In this document: in pieces, positions 36,061-44,176 of the stretch | Numbering within the stretch: position 1 is the stretch's first letter | How the letters are laid out: each line of letters begins with the position of its first letter | NCBI GenBank assembly: GCA_963663395.1 | Contig: OY760226.1 | Location: 4,588,001 to 4,652,000, forward strand | Direction of reading: 5' to 3' | Length of the DNA stretch: 64,000 nt | Origin: Azophilus sp963663395 | GTDB lineage: Bacteria; Pseudomonadota; Gammaproteobacteria; Pseudomonadales; Azotimanducaceae | The notes under the pieces: generated by a model | Seen by the model: only the letters and a program-made list of their open reading frames with translations | Told to the model about the DNA's origin: nothing | Database searches by the model: none | Position numbers and translations under genes: made by a program

Positions 36061-36348
36061 GACGATTCCGAAACGCCGGCTCGGTCGGAACCCGCGTCGT
36101 ACCTCCCTCCGGCCTTTATTCAAATCACCGGCCCCGACTCCGACGCCGTCCGCCTGCTGGTCGACGAACGCAACCTGCTCGGCTTCGGCTCGGAAGCCAT
36201 CGGCGCCGGCAAGTACGGCCTGCAGTGCCTCGCCAACCTCGACTTGCTGCCGCCCACCGGCAGCCCAATCATCGCCGCCCCGCTGAATATCAGGCGCGGC
36301 TCCGGCAGCCCGTTGCGGGTGCTGGCATTGGTTCCTGAAGTGGATTGA
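36061..36348 (+). pseudogene. truncated cyclase-family (PF04199-like) gene, C-terminal piece only
   Basis: A plus-strand frame open from 36025 to TGA 36346-36348 encodes the C terminus of a putative cyclase / kynurenine-formamidase-like protein: Q-I-T-G-P-D-S, L-L-V-D-E-R-N-L-L-G-F-G, C-L-A-N-L-D-L-L-P-P-T-G and I-A-A-P-L-N-I-R-R-G-S-G-S-P. No start codon with a ribosome-binding site and no metal-binding N-terminal domain (H-x-G-T-H-x-D) lie upstream; SDR (5) begins there on the other strand. About two thirds of the gene is gone. The reading of the family is by eye but the blocks are distinctive. Confidence 0.65.
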
Positions 36349-36501
36349 TGGAGCGTGCCCGGCGTTAGGACCGACCCCTTTCATAGATCGGGCAAGGCGG
36401 CACGGTCATGCTCATGGTGACGCTGGCGTTCTTCGACGCGACCTGCCGTTGGAAGCTCGCCTTCGACTAGGCGGAATAGCCCGCCGCAGTGGACTGCCGT
36501 T

Positions 36502-38985
36502 TTACAGGCTGTAGCGCACGCCCACGAGGTAGCGCCTTCCATACGCTTCAACCTGGTTCGGGTTCCACGTGCTGCCGGTGTAGCGAATGTCCGTTTCGTC
36601 CGTCAGGTTGTTCATATCCAGAAACACGGAGACGTTGTGGCCGATCAGCGGCTCCAAGTCGTAGCGCACGGACAGATCGAGCCGCTTCTGCTCATCCCAG
36701 TAGATCCCCACAGGCGTGCCCAGCAGGCCCGCTTCCGTTTCGTCAAGCCAGGCATCGCGATAGCGATAGCTCAGGCGCGCGGACAAGCCGTAGTTTTCAT
36801 AGAACAGCGACAGGTTGTAAGTCTTGTCGGATTGGCCCGGCAGGGCGAACTTGTTGCCTTCCGAGTTGGTGTACTTTGAGTCGATGAACGTCACGTTCGC
36901 CTCCACGCCGAAGCCGGAAAAGAAGCCACCGATGTAGTTGTCGAGCCGACCGGTGAAGGACAGCTCGATGCCCTGCAGCTCGCCATCCTTGCCGTTGCCG
37001 AACGCCCTCAGATCCCAAAGATTGCCAGGCGCTGCCAGATCCGAGTACAGACTCCCATCCACCCGTTCGACCGACTGGGAAATCACGTTGTCGATGGAAC
37101 GATGAAACACGGTGGCCGAAAGGAGGCTCGCATCCGCGAAGTACCACTCATAGGCCACATCGAAGCCCCAGGCGGTTTCCTCATCGAGATCGGGGTTTCC
37201 GCCGACGATCGTCTCGGTGAGGACGTCTATGGACGCAGCCGCTCTGGACTCGATGTAGGTCGGGCGGCTGATGCCGGTCGAGAACGAAAAGCGCAGCTTC
37301 TGGTCTTCACGAAAGTCCCAATTGACATGCGCGTTGGGGAGAATGTTCGTGTATTCGTGCTCTGCCATGAGCGGCTCCAACACGGCACCAACGAGGCGCG
37401 AGCCAACGGTTTCGTAGTCGGTGTTCTCCACGCGAACGCCGAGAACCACATTGCCCCAGTTCATATCGATGGTTTGCATGAAGTAAGCCGAGATGATGGC
37501 TTCCTCAATGCTTAACTGCTCGGCGGGGTCGTCAAAGTCCGGGCGCGCGTAACCCGTGCTTGCGACAACGTCCTCCAAGTATGCGGCGTTGTCAATATAG
37601 TAACCACCGACCGTATTGTTGAAGTCGGTCTCCCAAGGCCCTTGCCGATGCACCGATGGATCGTCGAACACTAGGCCGTTGATCGCGAGCGCAAGCGGCG
37701 ATCCGCCGCCCTCCGCATCGCGGCTGTCGTACTGCATGCCAAACTTCATGACACCCCAACGATTTGCTCGGGATACATCAACCTTGATCTGGTCTGCCTC
37801 GGTATCCAGTTCACCTAAAGCGGTGATGAACAGCGGCAGGGCGTATTCGACATCTCCCAAGTTTTCGTCGAACGTGAGGATGGGCTCCTCGGCATCCGCC
37901 AAGTCGTAGAACACGTCGCCGACCAGTCCAAAATTGAAAAACGGTATCGGCAGGTGTGTGTCGTACAGCGTGTCGATGCGGCTGTAACTTGCGGTGACGT
38001 CCCAACTACCGAGAGCCAGGTCTGCGCCGATGGTGTTCACATCGGTTTCGTTGCCATAGAAACCGTCCTGGAGCAGGCGCTCGACTTCCTGGATCGGAAC
38101 TGTTCCGCTCTGGGCGGGAGCCCCATCGGGGATAACGAAATCCCACTGATTTCGTTCTTCTTTGTCCGTGAATTCGGTGTTGAGAGAGCTCACGTAGAAC
38201 TTGCTGCCGTTGTCCAGATAGAACTCCAGAGAGCCACCGTAGGCTTCGTCTTCCCGTTCGACGCGATAGTTTCTGAACGAGAATTCAACGGGAACCAGCG
38301 CGCCGCGAGTGCCGACGTACTCCATCTCCCGGTTGTCGGTCACTTGCTCGCGCCGGTTCTTGGACCCGTACACCACGAACCCGAATCGATCGTCGGAGTA
38401 GGATGTCCGAGCATTGAGCTTCTCGATATCGCCGCCCCCCAGGTCCTGCTCGCCCAGACCCGCCTCGACGGACAGCGTCCAACCGTCGACGTCCGACGGC
38501 GAAAACGTCTTCACGTTGATGTAGCCGGAGATCGACTCGCCGGGCATGTCGGCGGTGATCGCCTTGTTGGCAACCACCTGGCCGATGATGACCGCAGGGT
38601 AAGCGTCGAACCGCGGAATCCGACCGTTCTCCACCCCGGGAATGGCAATGCCGTTGAAGGCCGTGGTGGTGTAGCGTTTCGGCGCGCCCCGGAAACTGAC
38701 GTAGCGCGCCTGCCCCTGGTCCCGCTCGATCGCCACGCCGGGCACACGCCCCAGTGCATCGGCAATGTTCTGGTCGGGAAAGCGGCCCACGGCGTCGGCG
38801 GATATGATGTCCGCGACGTTGACCGCATTTCGCTTTGCTTCAATGGCCGCCTGCTGGCTCGCCTTGATGCTCTTGGCAACGACGACGACCTCTTCGATGG
38901 GTTCCTCGGCAGCAGCCGAAATTGCCCACATAGATGACATCAGGGTAGCCACTGCTACCACAACAGTTCCCTTTATACGCGACAT
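36502..38985 (-). CDS. TonB-dependent outer-membrane receptor
   Basis: An 827-residue TonB-dependent transporter. The signal peptide is residues 1-25 (start ATG 38985, GGAAGGAGA before it), followed by a TonB-box-like E-E-V-V-V-V-A. The plug domain shows F-P-D-Q-N-I-A-D-A-L-G-R-V-P-G-V and R-G-A-P-K-R-Y-T-T-T-A-F-N-G. The rest alternates as a 22-strand barrel and ends in V-G-V-R-Y-S-L. The plug wording resembles receptors seen with carbohydrate or organic substrate loci more than siderophore receptors. It likely imports the compound degraded by the cluster. No TonB/ExbBD genes are present. Confidence 0.92.
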   Translation of the reverse strand: MSRIKGTVVVAVATLMSSMWAISAAAEEPIEEVVVVAKSIKASQQAAIEAKRNAVNVADIISADAVGRFPDQNIADALGRVPGVAIERDQGQARYVSFRGAPKRYTTTAFNGIAIPGVENGRIPRFDAYPAVIIGQVVANKAITADMPGESISGYINVKTFSPSDVDGWTLSVEAGLGEQDLGGGDIEKLNARTSYSDDRFGFVVYGSKNRREQVTDNREMEYVGTRGALVPVEFSFRNYRVEREDEAYGGSLEFYLDNGSKFYVSSLNTEFTDKEERNQWDFVIPDGAPAQSGTVPIQEVERLLQDGFYGNETDVNTIGADLALGSWDVTASYSRIDTLYDTHLPIPFFNFGLVGDVFYDLADAEEPILTFDENLGDVEYALPLFITALGELDTEADQIKVDVSRANRWGVMKFGMQYDSRDAEGGGSPLALAINGLVFDDPSVHRQGPWETDFNNTVGGYYIDNAAYLEDVVASTGYARPDFDDPAEQLSIEEAIISAYFMQTIDMNWGNVVLGVRVENTDYETVGSRLVGAVLEPLMAEHEYTNILPNAHVNWDFREDQKLRFSFSTGISRPTYIESRAAASIDVLTETIVGGNPDLDEETAWGFDVAYEWYFADASLLSATVFHRSIDNVISQSVERVDGSLYSDLAAPGNLWDLRAFGNGKDGELQGIELSFTGRLDNYIGGFFSGFGVEANVTFIDSKYTNSEGNKFALPGQSDKTYNLSLFYENYGLSARLSYRYRDAWLDETEAGLLGTPVGIYWDEQKRLDLSVRYDLEPLIGHNVSVFLDMNNLTDETDIRYTGSTWNPNQVEAYGRRYLVGVRYSL

Positions 38986-39391
38986 AGGGGTCTCCTTCCC
39001 GTTGGAGTATGGACAGAATGAAATACTCGCTGAAAAATGTGACCGATGGATGAAATCCAAAGCGCTGGAGACATCTCAAAAGTTACACTTTTCGACATTC
39101 TCGTAGGTTTTCTACTATCACAGGAGATGGTCTCTCCGCAGGTGAGTATGCTCAAACCGGAGAGGATGTACAGTTTTTTTCGCGGACTAAAGGTTGTCAC
39201 CTGGGTCAACCGTTGCGTCCGGCGGCGCGCTTCCCAGAGAGCACGTCAGGCCAGGATTACAGAGGTGGGCCCAGCAGGTGATTCGGGTCGCCCGTCGCAT
39301 TGCGACGCGAGATCGGCATCTTTCGATCGACCCAGGTTCAATCCGCCGCTTTGGCCCGTGCAGACGTGCAGTGGTTCCCTGGTTTCGGGAC
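38986..39391. promoter_or_regulatory. 406-nt gap upstream of the TonB-dependent receptor gene
   Basis: No gene was found here. AAAAGT-TAC-ACTTTT at 39078-39092 is a perfect 6-bp inverted repeat about 95 nt upstream of the receptor start and could be an operator. A 7-bp stem (39132-39138 with 39158-39164) is followed ten bases later by seven Ts at 39174-39180. It would terminate only plus-strand transcription, for which no gene is present. The receptor promoter should lie in the A+T-rich part between 39000 and 39130. Confidence 0.35.
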
Positions 39392-41101
39392 CTAATGAGT
39401 CTCCGGCGTCTCCGTATCGATGCCGGAGCGCAGCACCTTGCCGGGCAGGGCGCCGGTAAGCGCCCCCGACTCCAGAATGCGTACGCCGTTGACGAACACT
39501 TCGCGAATGCCCTCGGCTTCGGCGTAGACACGGGGTTCGTCGGCGGGCAGGTCGCGACGTATCTGTACGGGCCCGGGGCCGACTTCATCGGGGTCAAATA
39601 CCACGATGTCTGCCCAGCAGCCGGGGCGGAGAACGCCGCGATCTCTCAGGCCAACCAGTTTCGCGGGAACCTCGGTGAGCTGGTGCACGGCCTGCTCCAG
39701 GGAAATCAGCCCGCGGTCGCGCACGCCGTGGCTCAAGAGCGCCGTGGCATAAGTGAACGTATCGATCATGTCCAGGTGCGCGCCGGCGTCCGAGGCGCCG
39801 ATCACCGTACGCTCATCCGCCCACAGCCGCGCCCGCTGTCGCCACACCTCGTCGGAGTCGCCGCCGCCGAAGTCCAGGGGGATGAAGGAGGTGCGGAGGT
39901 TTTCGGCCAGGGCCAGGTCGAGCATGGCGTCGAAAGGCGCCTTGCCCTGCTCATCGGCGATCTCGCCGATGCTGCGGCCTTCGAGCGAGGCATGCGCGGC
40001 ATCGGATACCGCATGCACCTGCCAGCGGCGCCAGTCCGATATCGACGCGAAGGGCCCGCCGGAGCGGGCGCTGGCATCGAGCGCCCGGCGGCGCGCAGGG
40101 TCTCCGAGCACCGCCATCCGTTCCGCTACCGGTAGTTTGAACAGGTCGGCCCAGCCGGTCATGGCATCGAACACCATACCGCTGTGCAGGTTGAGGCGCA
40201 GCACCGTGGGCTGCGGCATGGTCAGCGCCACCACCTTGCCGCCGTTGCGGCGGGCGATGTCACTCATGCCGAGCTGGTTGTCGAGCAAGTCCTCCGGCCC
40301 GGGATTCACCACGTTCCAGTTCACCGGCCTGCGCGACTCGGTGGCAATGTCGGACATGAGTTCGCGGGTGGCATCGCTGAACATGCCGACGCCCGGCAGG
40401 AACTCGATGGACGTGCCGTCGTGACGGCCGACTACTCGGGCCAGTTCCAGGATCTCCTCGCGGGATGCGTGCCGGGATGGCACGGGCAGGCCGTCTCCGT
40501 CGTTGTGGGTAGTCGACAGCGTGGAAGAGAATCCGAGCGCGCCCTGTTCGAGGCTCTCCCCCAACAGGGTTTTCATGGCCGCGAGATCATCGGCATCTGC
40601 CGGTGAGCCGACGGCCCGCTCGCCCATCACCACACGCCGGATGGCGCTGTGGCCCGCCATGAAACCGGCGTTGAGGCCGAGACGGCCTTCGACTCGCCCG
40701 AGGTATTCCCCGAAGCTGCGCCAATCCCAGGCAACACCCGCTTCCAGGCTGGCCACCGGCATGCCTTCCACCCTGGCAAGCATGTGCAGCAGGTAGGGTG
40801 CGGCCTCGGGGCTCAAAGGCGCGATGCTGAAGCCGCAGTGCCCGCCGATAACCGTGGTGACGCCGTGGTGGCACGAGGGCGTCAGCGCCGGGTCCCAGAA
40901 TACCTGGGCGTCGTAGTGGGTGTGGATGTCCACAAAGCCAGGCGCCACCACGCAGCCGTCGGCATCGACGACCCGCCTGGCGGGTTCATTGACCCGGCCC
41001 ATCGCTACGATGCGCCCATCGCGGACGCCGAGATTGCCCCTTTGCGCAGGCGCGCCGGAGCCGTCGAGCAACGCGCCGTTTCTGATCAGCAGGTCCAGCA
41101 T
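39392..41101 (-). CDS. D-aminoacylase/N-acyl-D-amino-acid deacylase-type amidohydrolase
   Basis: A 569-residue amidohydrolase. The zinc motif is H-T-H-Y-D with His60 and His62 in F-V-D-I-H-T-H-Y-D-A-Q; G-H-C-G-F and G-A-H-L-D-M-I-D-T-F further on complete the metal site. The D-R-G-V-L-R-P-G-C-W-A-D-I-V-V-F-D closing segment is typical. I choose ATG 41101 (MLDLLIRNGALLDG) because homology starts there; the open frame extends to 41215. The family acts on N-acyl-D-amino acids, but many members in catabolic loci act on other amides. Confidence 0.88.
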   Translation of the reverse strand: MLDLLIRNGALLDGSGAPAQRGNLGVRDGRIVAMGRVNEPARRVVDADGCVVAPGFVDIHTHYDAQVFWDPALTPSCHHGVTTVIGGHCGFSIAPLSPEAAPYLLHMLARVEGMPVASLEAGVAWDWRSFGEYLGRVEGRLGLNAGFMAGHSAIRRVVMGERAVGSPADADDLAAMKTLLGESLEQGALGFSSTLSTTHNDGDGLPVPSRHASREEILELARVVGRHDGTSIEFLPGVGMFSDATRELMSDIATESRRPVNWNVVNPGPEDLLDNQLGMSDIARRNGGKVVALTMPQPTVLRLNLHSGMVFDAMTGWADLFKLPVAERMAVLGDPARRRALDASARSGGPFASISDWRRWQVHAVSDAAHASLEGRSIGEIADEQGKAPFDAMLDLALAENLRTSFIPLDFGGGDSDEVWRQRARLWADERTVIGASDAGAHLDMIDTFTYATALLSHGVRDRGLISLEQAVHQLTEVPAKLVGLRDRGVLRPGCWADIVVFDPDEVGPGPVQIRRDLPADEPRVYAEAEGIREVFVNGVRILESGALTGALPGKVLRSGIDTETPETH

Positions 41102-41408
41102 CGTGTGTGTAGTTTCCCGTCCCTTTAGTTGCGCGCTCGAGTATAGCTTGATCGGTTGCCGGCGATGTTGAATTGACGATGCGGGAATGCGCATCGACAG
41201 TACCGTACTCAACATCGGCGCCGGCGGATAGGACGAATAACCGCCCGAAACAGGGTGGTAGCGAAGTACGGTTGGTCAGGTTTTGGTCTGACGACGCGTC
41301 TACGGGGTAGTGTACGCCGCGTGGTGTCAACTCGTCGCTTGATAGCGTTCGACAGGAAATTTGGCAGCTTCAATCTGCTTGTTCTGGCAAAGCCGTCTAC
41401 ACAGAGCG

Positions 41409-41437
41409 TTGACTATATACGTATAAACATACATATT
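41409..41437 (+). promoter_or_regulatory. brnTA promoter with palindromic operator
   Basis: TTGACT at 41409-41414 is a good -35 box, followed after 17 nt by CATATT at 41432-41437 as a weak -10. Between them, TATACGTATA (41416-41425) is a perfect 10-nt palindrome. BrnT-BrnA complexes are known to repress their own promoter, and a palindrome inside the core promoter fits that. The brnT GTG is 7 nt after the -10, so transcription may start at or near the start codon. Confidence 0.55.
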
Positions 41438-41443
41438 GTTGCC

Positions 41444-41716
41444 GTGGACACGCATTGGGACCCGAACAAGGCGCGAACGAACTTCGCCAAGCACGGCGTC
41501 GCCTTCGACAACGCAGAATCGGCTCTCACCGATCCTCTGGGCCTGACCCGGGACGATCCCGACGCCCCCGGCGAACGCCGCTTCGTCACCGTCGGCGCAG
41601 ACGCCCTCGGGCGCATCGTTACCGTGGTCTACACCTATCGGGGCGACGCGGTCAGACTGATCTCCGCCCGCCCCGCCACACGAAAGGAAACAGACGCCTA
41701 TGCGAAAGGAATATAA
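41444..41716 (+). CDS. brnT: BrnT-type toxin (RNase fold)
   Basis: A 90-residue type II toxin. W-D-P-N-K-A-R-T-N-F-A-K-H-G-V-A-F, D-P-L-G-L-T, the E-R-R-F-V-T-V-G strand and the C-terminal R-L-I-S-A-R-P-A-T are diagnostic for BrnT, a RelE-like ribonuclease. GTG 41444 is chosen because homology starts right there; ATG 41255 would add 63 unrelated residues and put the promoter inside the gene. The 3' end overlaps brnA by 17 nt. Confidence 0.9.
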   Translation: MDTHWDPNKARTNFAKHGVAFDNAESALTDPLGLTRDDPDAPGERRFVTVGADALGRIVTVVYTYRGDAVRLISARPATRKETDAYAKGI

Positions 41717-41942
41717 TCTCTCGGACGCCGTCCGCGGCCCCGCCCTGAAGCAACCGGGCAAGACACGCATCACGATCATGCTAGACCGGGACGTCATTGC
41801 CGCGTTCCGCGCCCGCGCCAAGGACACCGACAGCGGCTACCAGACCGCAATCAACCAGGCCTTGCGCGAACACCTCGCCAGCGACGCACTCGAGACGACC
41901 CTGCGCCGCGTGGTGCGCGAGGAGATTCGGAACGCCGGCTGA
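41700..41942 (+). CDS. brnA: BrnA-type antitoxin
   Basis: An 80-residue antitoxin. K-T-R-I-T-I-M-L-D-R-D-V-I-A-A-F is the ribbon-helix-helix DNA-binding strand and first helix; S-G-Y-Q-T-A-I-N-Q-A-L-R is the second helix, which is the BrnA signature. It neutralises BrnT and represses the operon. This is the only DNA-binding protein recognised in the accessory half of the window. Confidence 0.9.
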   Translation: MRKEYNLSDAVRGPALKQPGKTRITIMLDRDVIAAFRARAKDTDSGYQTAINQALREHLASDALETTLRRVVREEIRNAG

Positions 41943-42139
41943 ACTCCGGACCCTTCGCCCTGACCAGATCGACCACGCCGCGGCATATGGAACCGCGCGA
42001 TAGGCGCTGACATCCGCCGACGGTTGCGGAGGGGAAGTTGAAGTGAGGCGAGACAGGTCGGACCGGCACGCCAAGAAGTGGCCCCGGAAATTTAAACAAC
42101 ACGTCAAGGTGTAGCCAATCGGCATAGGGGCCCATTGGC
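41943..42139. other. gap after brnA, no gene seen
   Basis: No coding sequence recognised. GCCAAT (42112-42117 region) and ATTGGC just before the transposase fragment form a short inverted repeat and could be what is left of an insertion-sequence end, but no complete terminal repeat is visible. Confidence 0.3.
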
Positions 42140-42214
42140 ATGGCGAAAAGGAAGCAATATTCGGCGGAGTTCAAAGCGAAGGTGGCGCTCTCTGCGATTC
42201 GCGGAGACGGGACG
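42140..42214 (+). mobile_element. IS3-type transposase OrfA start, remnant
   Basis: The frame from ATG 42140 begins M-A-K-R-K-Q-Y-S-A-E-F-K-A-K-V-A-L and A-I-R-G-D, the standard N terminus of IS3-family OrfA proteins with the first helix of the helix-turn-helix. After about 25 residues the match stops and an unrelated amidohydrolase fragment follows within 30 nt. No OrfB, inverted repeats or target duplication remain. Confidence 0.7.
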
Positions 42215-42239
42215 CGGCGCTGGACAGATGCGTTGCAGC

Positions 42240-42430
42240 TGTGCGTTACGCGCCAAGGCCGCGGCGATCGGCCCGGCAATTGTCGACACCTTCGCCCGGG
42301 CGTACCGGGCCGGGGTCCCGATCGCCTTTGGCCCGACACCGGCGTTTCGCCCCACGGCGACAATTGGTGGGAGTTCGTGTACATGGTGGATGCGGGCATG
42401 CCGGCCACGGAGGCGATTGGACTGAGGTTT
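42240..42430 (+). pseudogene. frameshifted fragment of an amidohydrolase gene
   Basis: One frame from 42240 reads A-L-R-A-K-A-A-A-I-G-P, A-R-A-Y-R-A-G-V-P-I-A-F-G. At about 42330 the homology moves to the next frame as D-T-G-V-S-P-H-G-D-N-W, F-V-Y-M-V-D-A-G-M-P-A-T-E-A-I. Together these are the late catalytic segment (final metal aspartate) of an imidazolonepropionase-like amidohydrolase. A one-base loss near G-T-D explains the shift. It differs from the intact amidohydrolase at 9532, so it is not a copy of that gene. Confidence 0.7.
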
Positions 42431-42491
42431 GCGTTCTGGCCCTGGTCGGTGGAACGGGCAGCGGCAAGACCCATCTGAGCGGGGCAAGCGT

Positions 42492-43277
42492 TCACTTGCG
42501 CCGCAACAGCGTCCTCGGACCAACCGGATTGCCGTCGCGCCGGATCTCGAAGTGCAGCATCCGCAACTTCGTCGAGCCCTGGCCGATGCCGGCGATTCGC
42601 TGGCCGCCGTTGACCCGCTGTCCCTCTTTCACCGAGAAGGGCTGATTCAGGCTGTAGGCAGACAGGTAGCTGTCATTGTGCTTGACGATCACCAGGCGTT
42701 CATAGCCGCCCAGTCCGGAACCGGCATAGACGACCTCCCCCGTGGCCGCTGCCTTGACGGGCGAGCCGGCCTTCATTTCGAAATCGAGGCCCTTGCTGGC
42801 GCCCCCGAACTCGCGAACGACCGGGCTCGATGCCGGCCACTGCCAGACAAGCGCCGAGGAGGGGGTCTGCGGCGCCGGCGCCGGGGCAGCCGGAGCCGGC
42901 TTTCTGCGGGTCGGCCTGGACTCTTTCGGCGGCGTTCTCGGACGAGTGCTGGCTACGGCCCGCCCCCGGAGGTGCAACCTCTGGCCGGGGTAGATCGTGT
43001 ACGGTGCCGTGATGCCGTTGTTTCTCGCCAGCGAATTCAGGTCCAGGCCGAATCGCCAGGCGATCGAATACAGCGTATCACCGCGCTTCACCACGTAGAT
43101 GCCGGAACGGGGAACGGCGGCGGTGCGCGGCGCCGGCATGGTGCTGCGTTCCGGCGATGGCCCACGCTCGACAATCACGGGGCGCCCAGGCGTTGCGCAC
43201 CCCGCCCATGCGAAGATCAGCAACAGCGCCAGCAAGCCGCGCAGCCACAGGGTCAGCCGACGAAACCCAGCAGACAC
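42492..43277 (-). CDS. nlpD: murein hydrolase activator NlpD
   Basis: A 261-residue lipoprotein: hydrophobic signal then A-G-C with Cys27. LysM domain at 61-103 (Y-V-V-K-R-G-D-T-L-Y-S-I-A), an Ala/Pro-rich linker, and a C-terminal LytM/M23 domain. That domain is degenerate as in E. coli NlpD: S-K-G-L-D-F replaces the H-x3-D motif and M-L-H-F-E replaces H-x-H, so it should activate amidases (AmiC) rather than cut peptidoglycan. The GTG 43277 start overlaps the TAG of the DUF368 gene by one base. rpoS, which usually follows, is missing. Confidence 0.92.
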   Translation of the reverse strand: MSAGFRRLTLWLRGLLALLLIFAWAGCATPGRPVIVERGPSPERSTMPAPRTAAVPRSGIYVVKRGDTLYSIAWRFGLDLNSLARNNGITAPYTIYPGQRLHLRGRAVASTRPRTPPKESRPTRRKPAPAAPAPAPQTPSSALVWQWPASSPVVREFGGASKGLDFEMKAGSPVKAAATGEVVYAGSGLGGYERLVIVKHNDSYLSAYSLNQPFSVKEGQRVNGGQRIAGIGQGSTKLRMLHFEIRRDGNPVGPRTLLRRK

Positions 43278-44176
43278 TACGGACCCTGATATCTGAGCCT
43301 GGCGAGCAGCCACAGGGCCACCGCGCCGGCGGCCATCATGGCAAGGGTGAACCCGATGCGTGCCGGCGAACCGGACGATTCGCTCCAGGCACCCGGAGAC
43401 AGCAGTGCGCCTCCCGCCTGCCAGGGCCACAGGTTGACCAGCGCTCCCGCCATGAAACCCGTCAGGAATCCCAGCACCGGCTCGAAATACCGATCCATCA
43501 GGTACTTGAGCAACCGGGCGAACAGTGCGATGCCGGTGGCCATGCCGAGCGCAAACACCGACAGCACCGCCAGGTTCAACGACGCTGCGGCTGCCAGCAC
43601 GTCGGCGTAGAGGCCAAGCACCACCAACAGAAAACTGCCGGAAACCGCCGGCAACAGCCAGGCGCATACCGCCAAGGCTCCTCCGACGAAATAGGCCGGC
43701 CAGGTCGGCTCGGCTGCTCTCGGTTCGAGAAAACCGGTGGCCGCACCGAGCAGGAAACCCAGAATGCCAAGAGTCAAAAGGATCGCCGGCGGGCGGGCGC
43801 GGCCGATATCGAACACCGAAAAGAGCACCAGCCCGAAGAAGAATCCCCACACCAGGGTCGGCGTCGTCTCCATTGCAGCGGATATCAGCCGGGCAAGCAG
43901 CAGGACGCTCACCAGCATGCCGCTGCCCAGGCAGATCAAAAAGCCCATATTGTGGTGCCGCCAGAAGCGCCGGGGGTCGGTGACAAGCCAGGGCAGTGTA
44001 GTCGGTGAGAAAGCGGCAAGACTGCCGATGAGTTCGCGGTAGATGCCGGTGACAAAGGCAATGGTGCCGCCGGATACGCCCGGGACCACCTCCGCCACCC
44101 CCATTGCCGCCCCGCGCACCAGTATGCCGGTCCAGGCGCCGGCGTCGCGCCCGCCGGAGACTTCGGAATCGGTCAC
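43277..44176 (-). CDS. DUF368/PopT-type polyprenyl-phosphate transporter
   Basis: A 299-residue integral membrane protein with about eight hydrophobic segments. V-V-P-G-V-S-G-G-T at 31-38 and a second L-P-A-V-S-G-S in the other half reveal the inverted internal repeat of the family. DUF368 (PopT) proteins have recently been assigned as flippases that return undecaprenyl phosphate to the inner leaflet. The ATG overlaps the pcm stop (ATGA). Its place between pcm and nlpD in an envelope gene block fits that role. Confidence 0.87.
   Translation of the reverse strand: MTDSEVSGGRDAGAWTGILVRGAAMGVAEVVPGVSGGTIAFVTGIYRELIGSLAAFSPTTLPWLVTDPRRFWRHHNMGFLICLGSGMLVSVLLLARLISAAMETTPTLVWGFFFGLVLFSVFDIGRARPPAILLTLGILGFLLGAATGFLEPRAAEPTWPAYFVGGALAVCAWLLPAVSGSFLLVVLGLYADVLAAAASLNLAVLSVFALGMATGIALFARLLKYLMDRYFEPVLGFLTGFMAGALVNLWPWQAGGALLSPGAWSESSGSPARIGFTLAMMAAGAVALWLLARLRYQGP

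Noticed and set aside
39132..39180. A stem followed by seven Ts that could be an intrinsic terminator
   Set aside because: It would act only on plus-strand transcription, and no plus-strand gene precedes it; the loop is also long (19 nt).
41255..41443. An N-terminal extension of BrnT from ATG 41255
   Set aside because: The 63 extra residues do not match BrnT, and the best promoter and operator lie inside this stretch.
42429..42500. A Walker-A-like G-G-T-G-S-G-K-T-H sequence in one frame near the nlpD end
   Set aside because: It lasts only a few residues, has no ATPase context, and lies in the amidohydrolase scar in a different frame.
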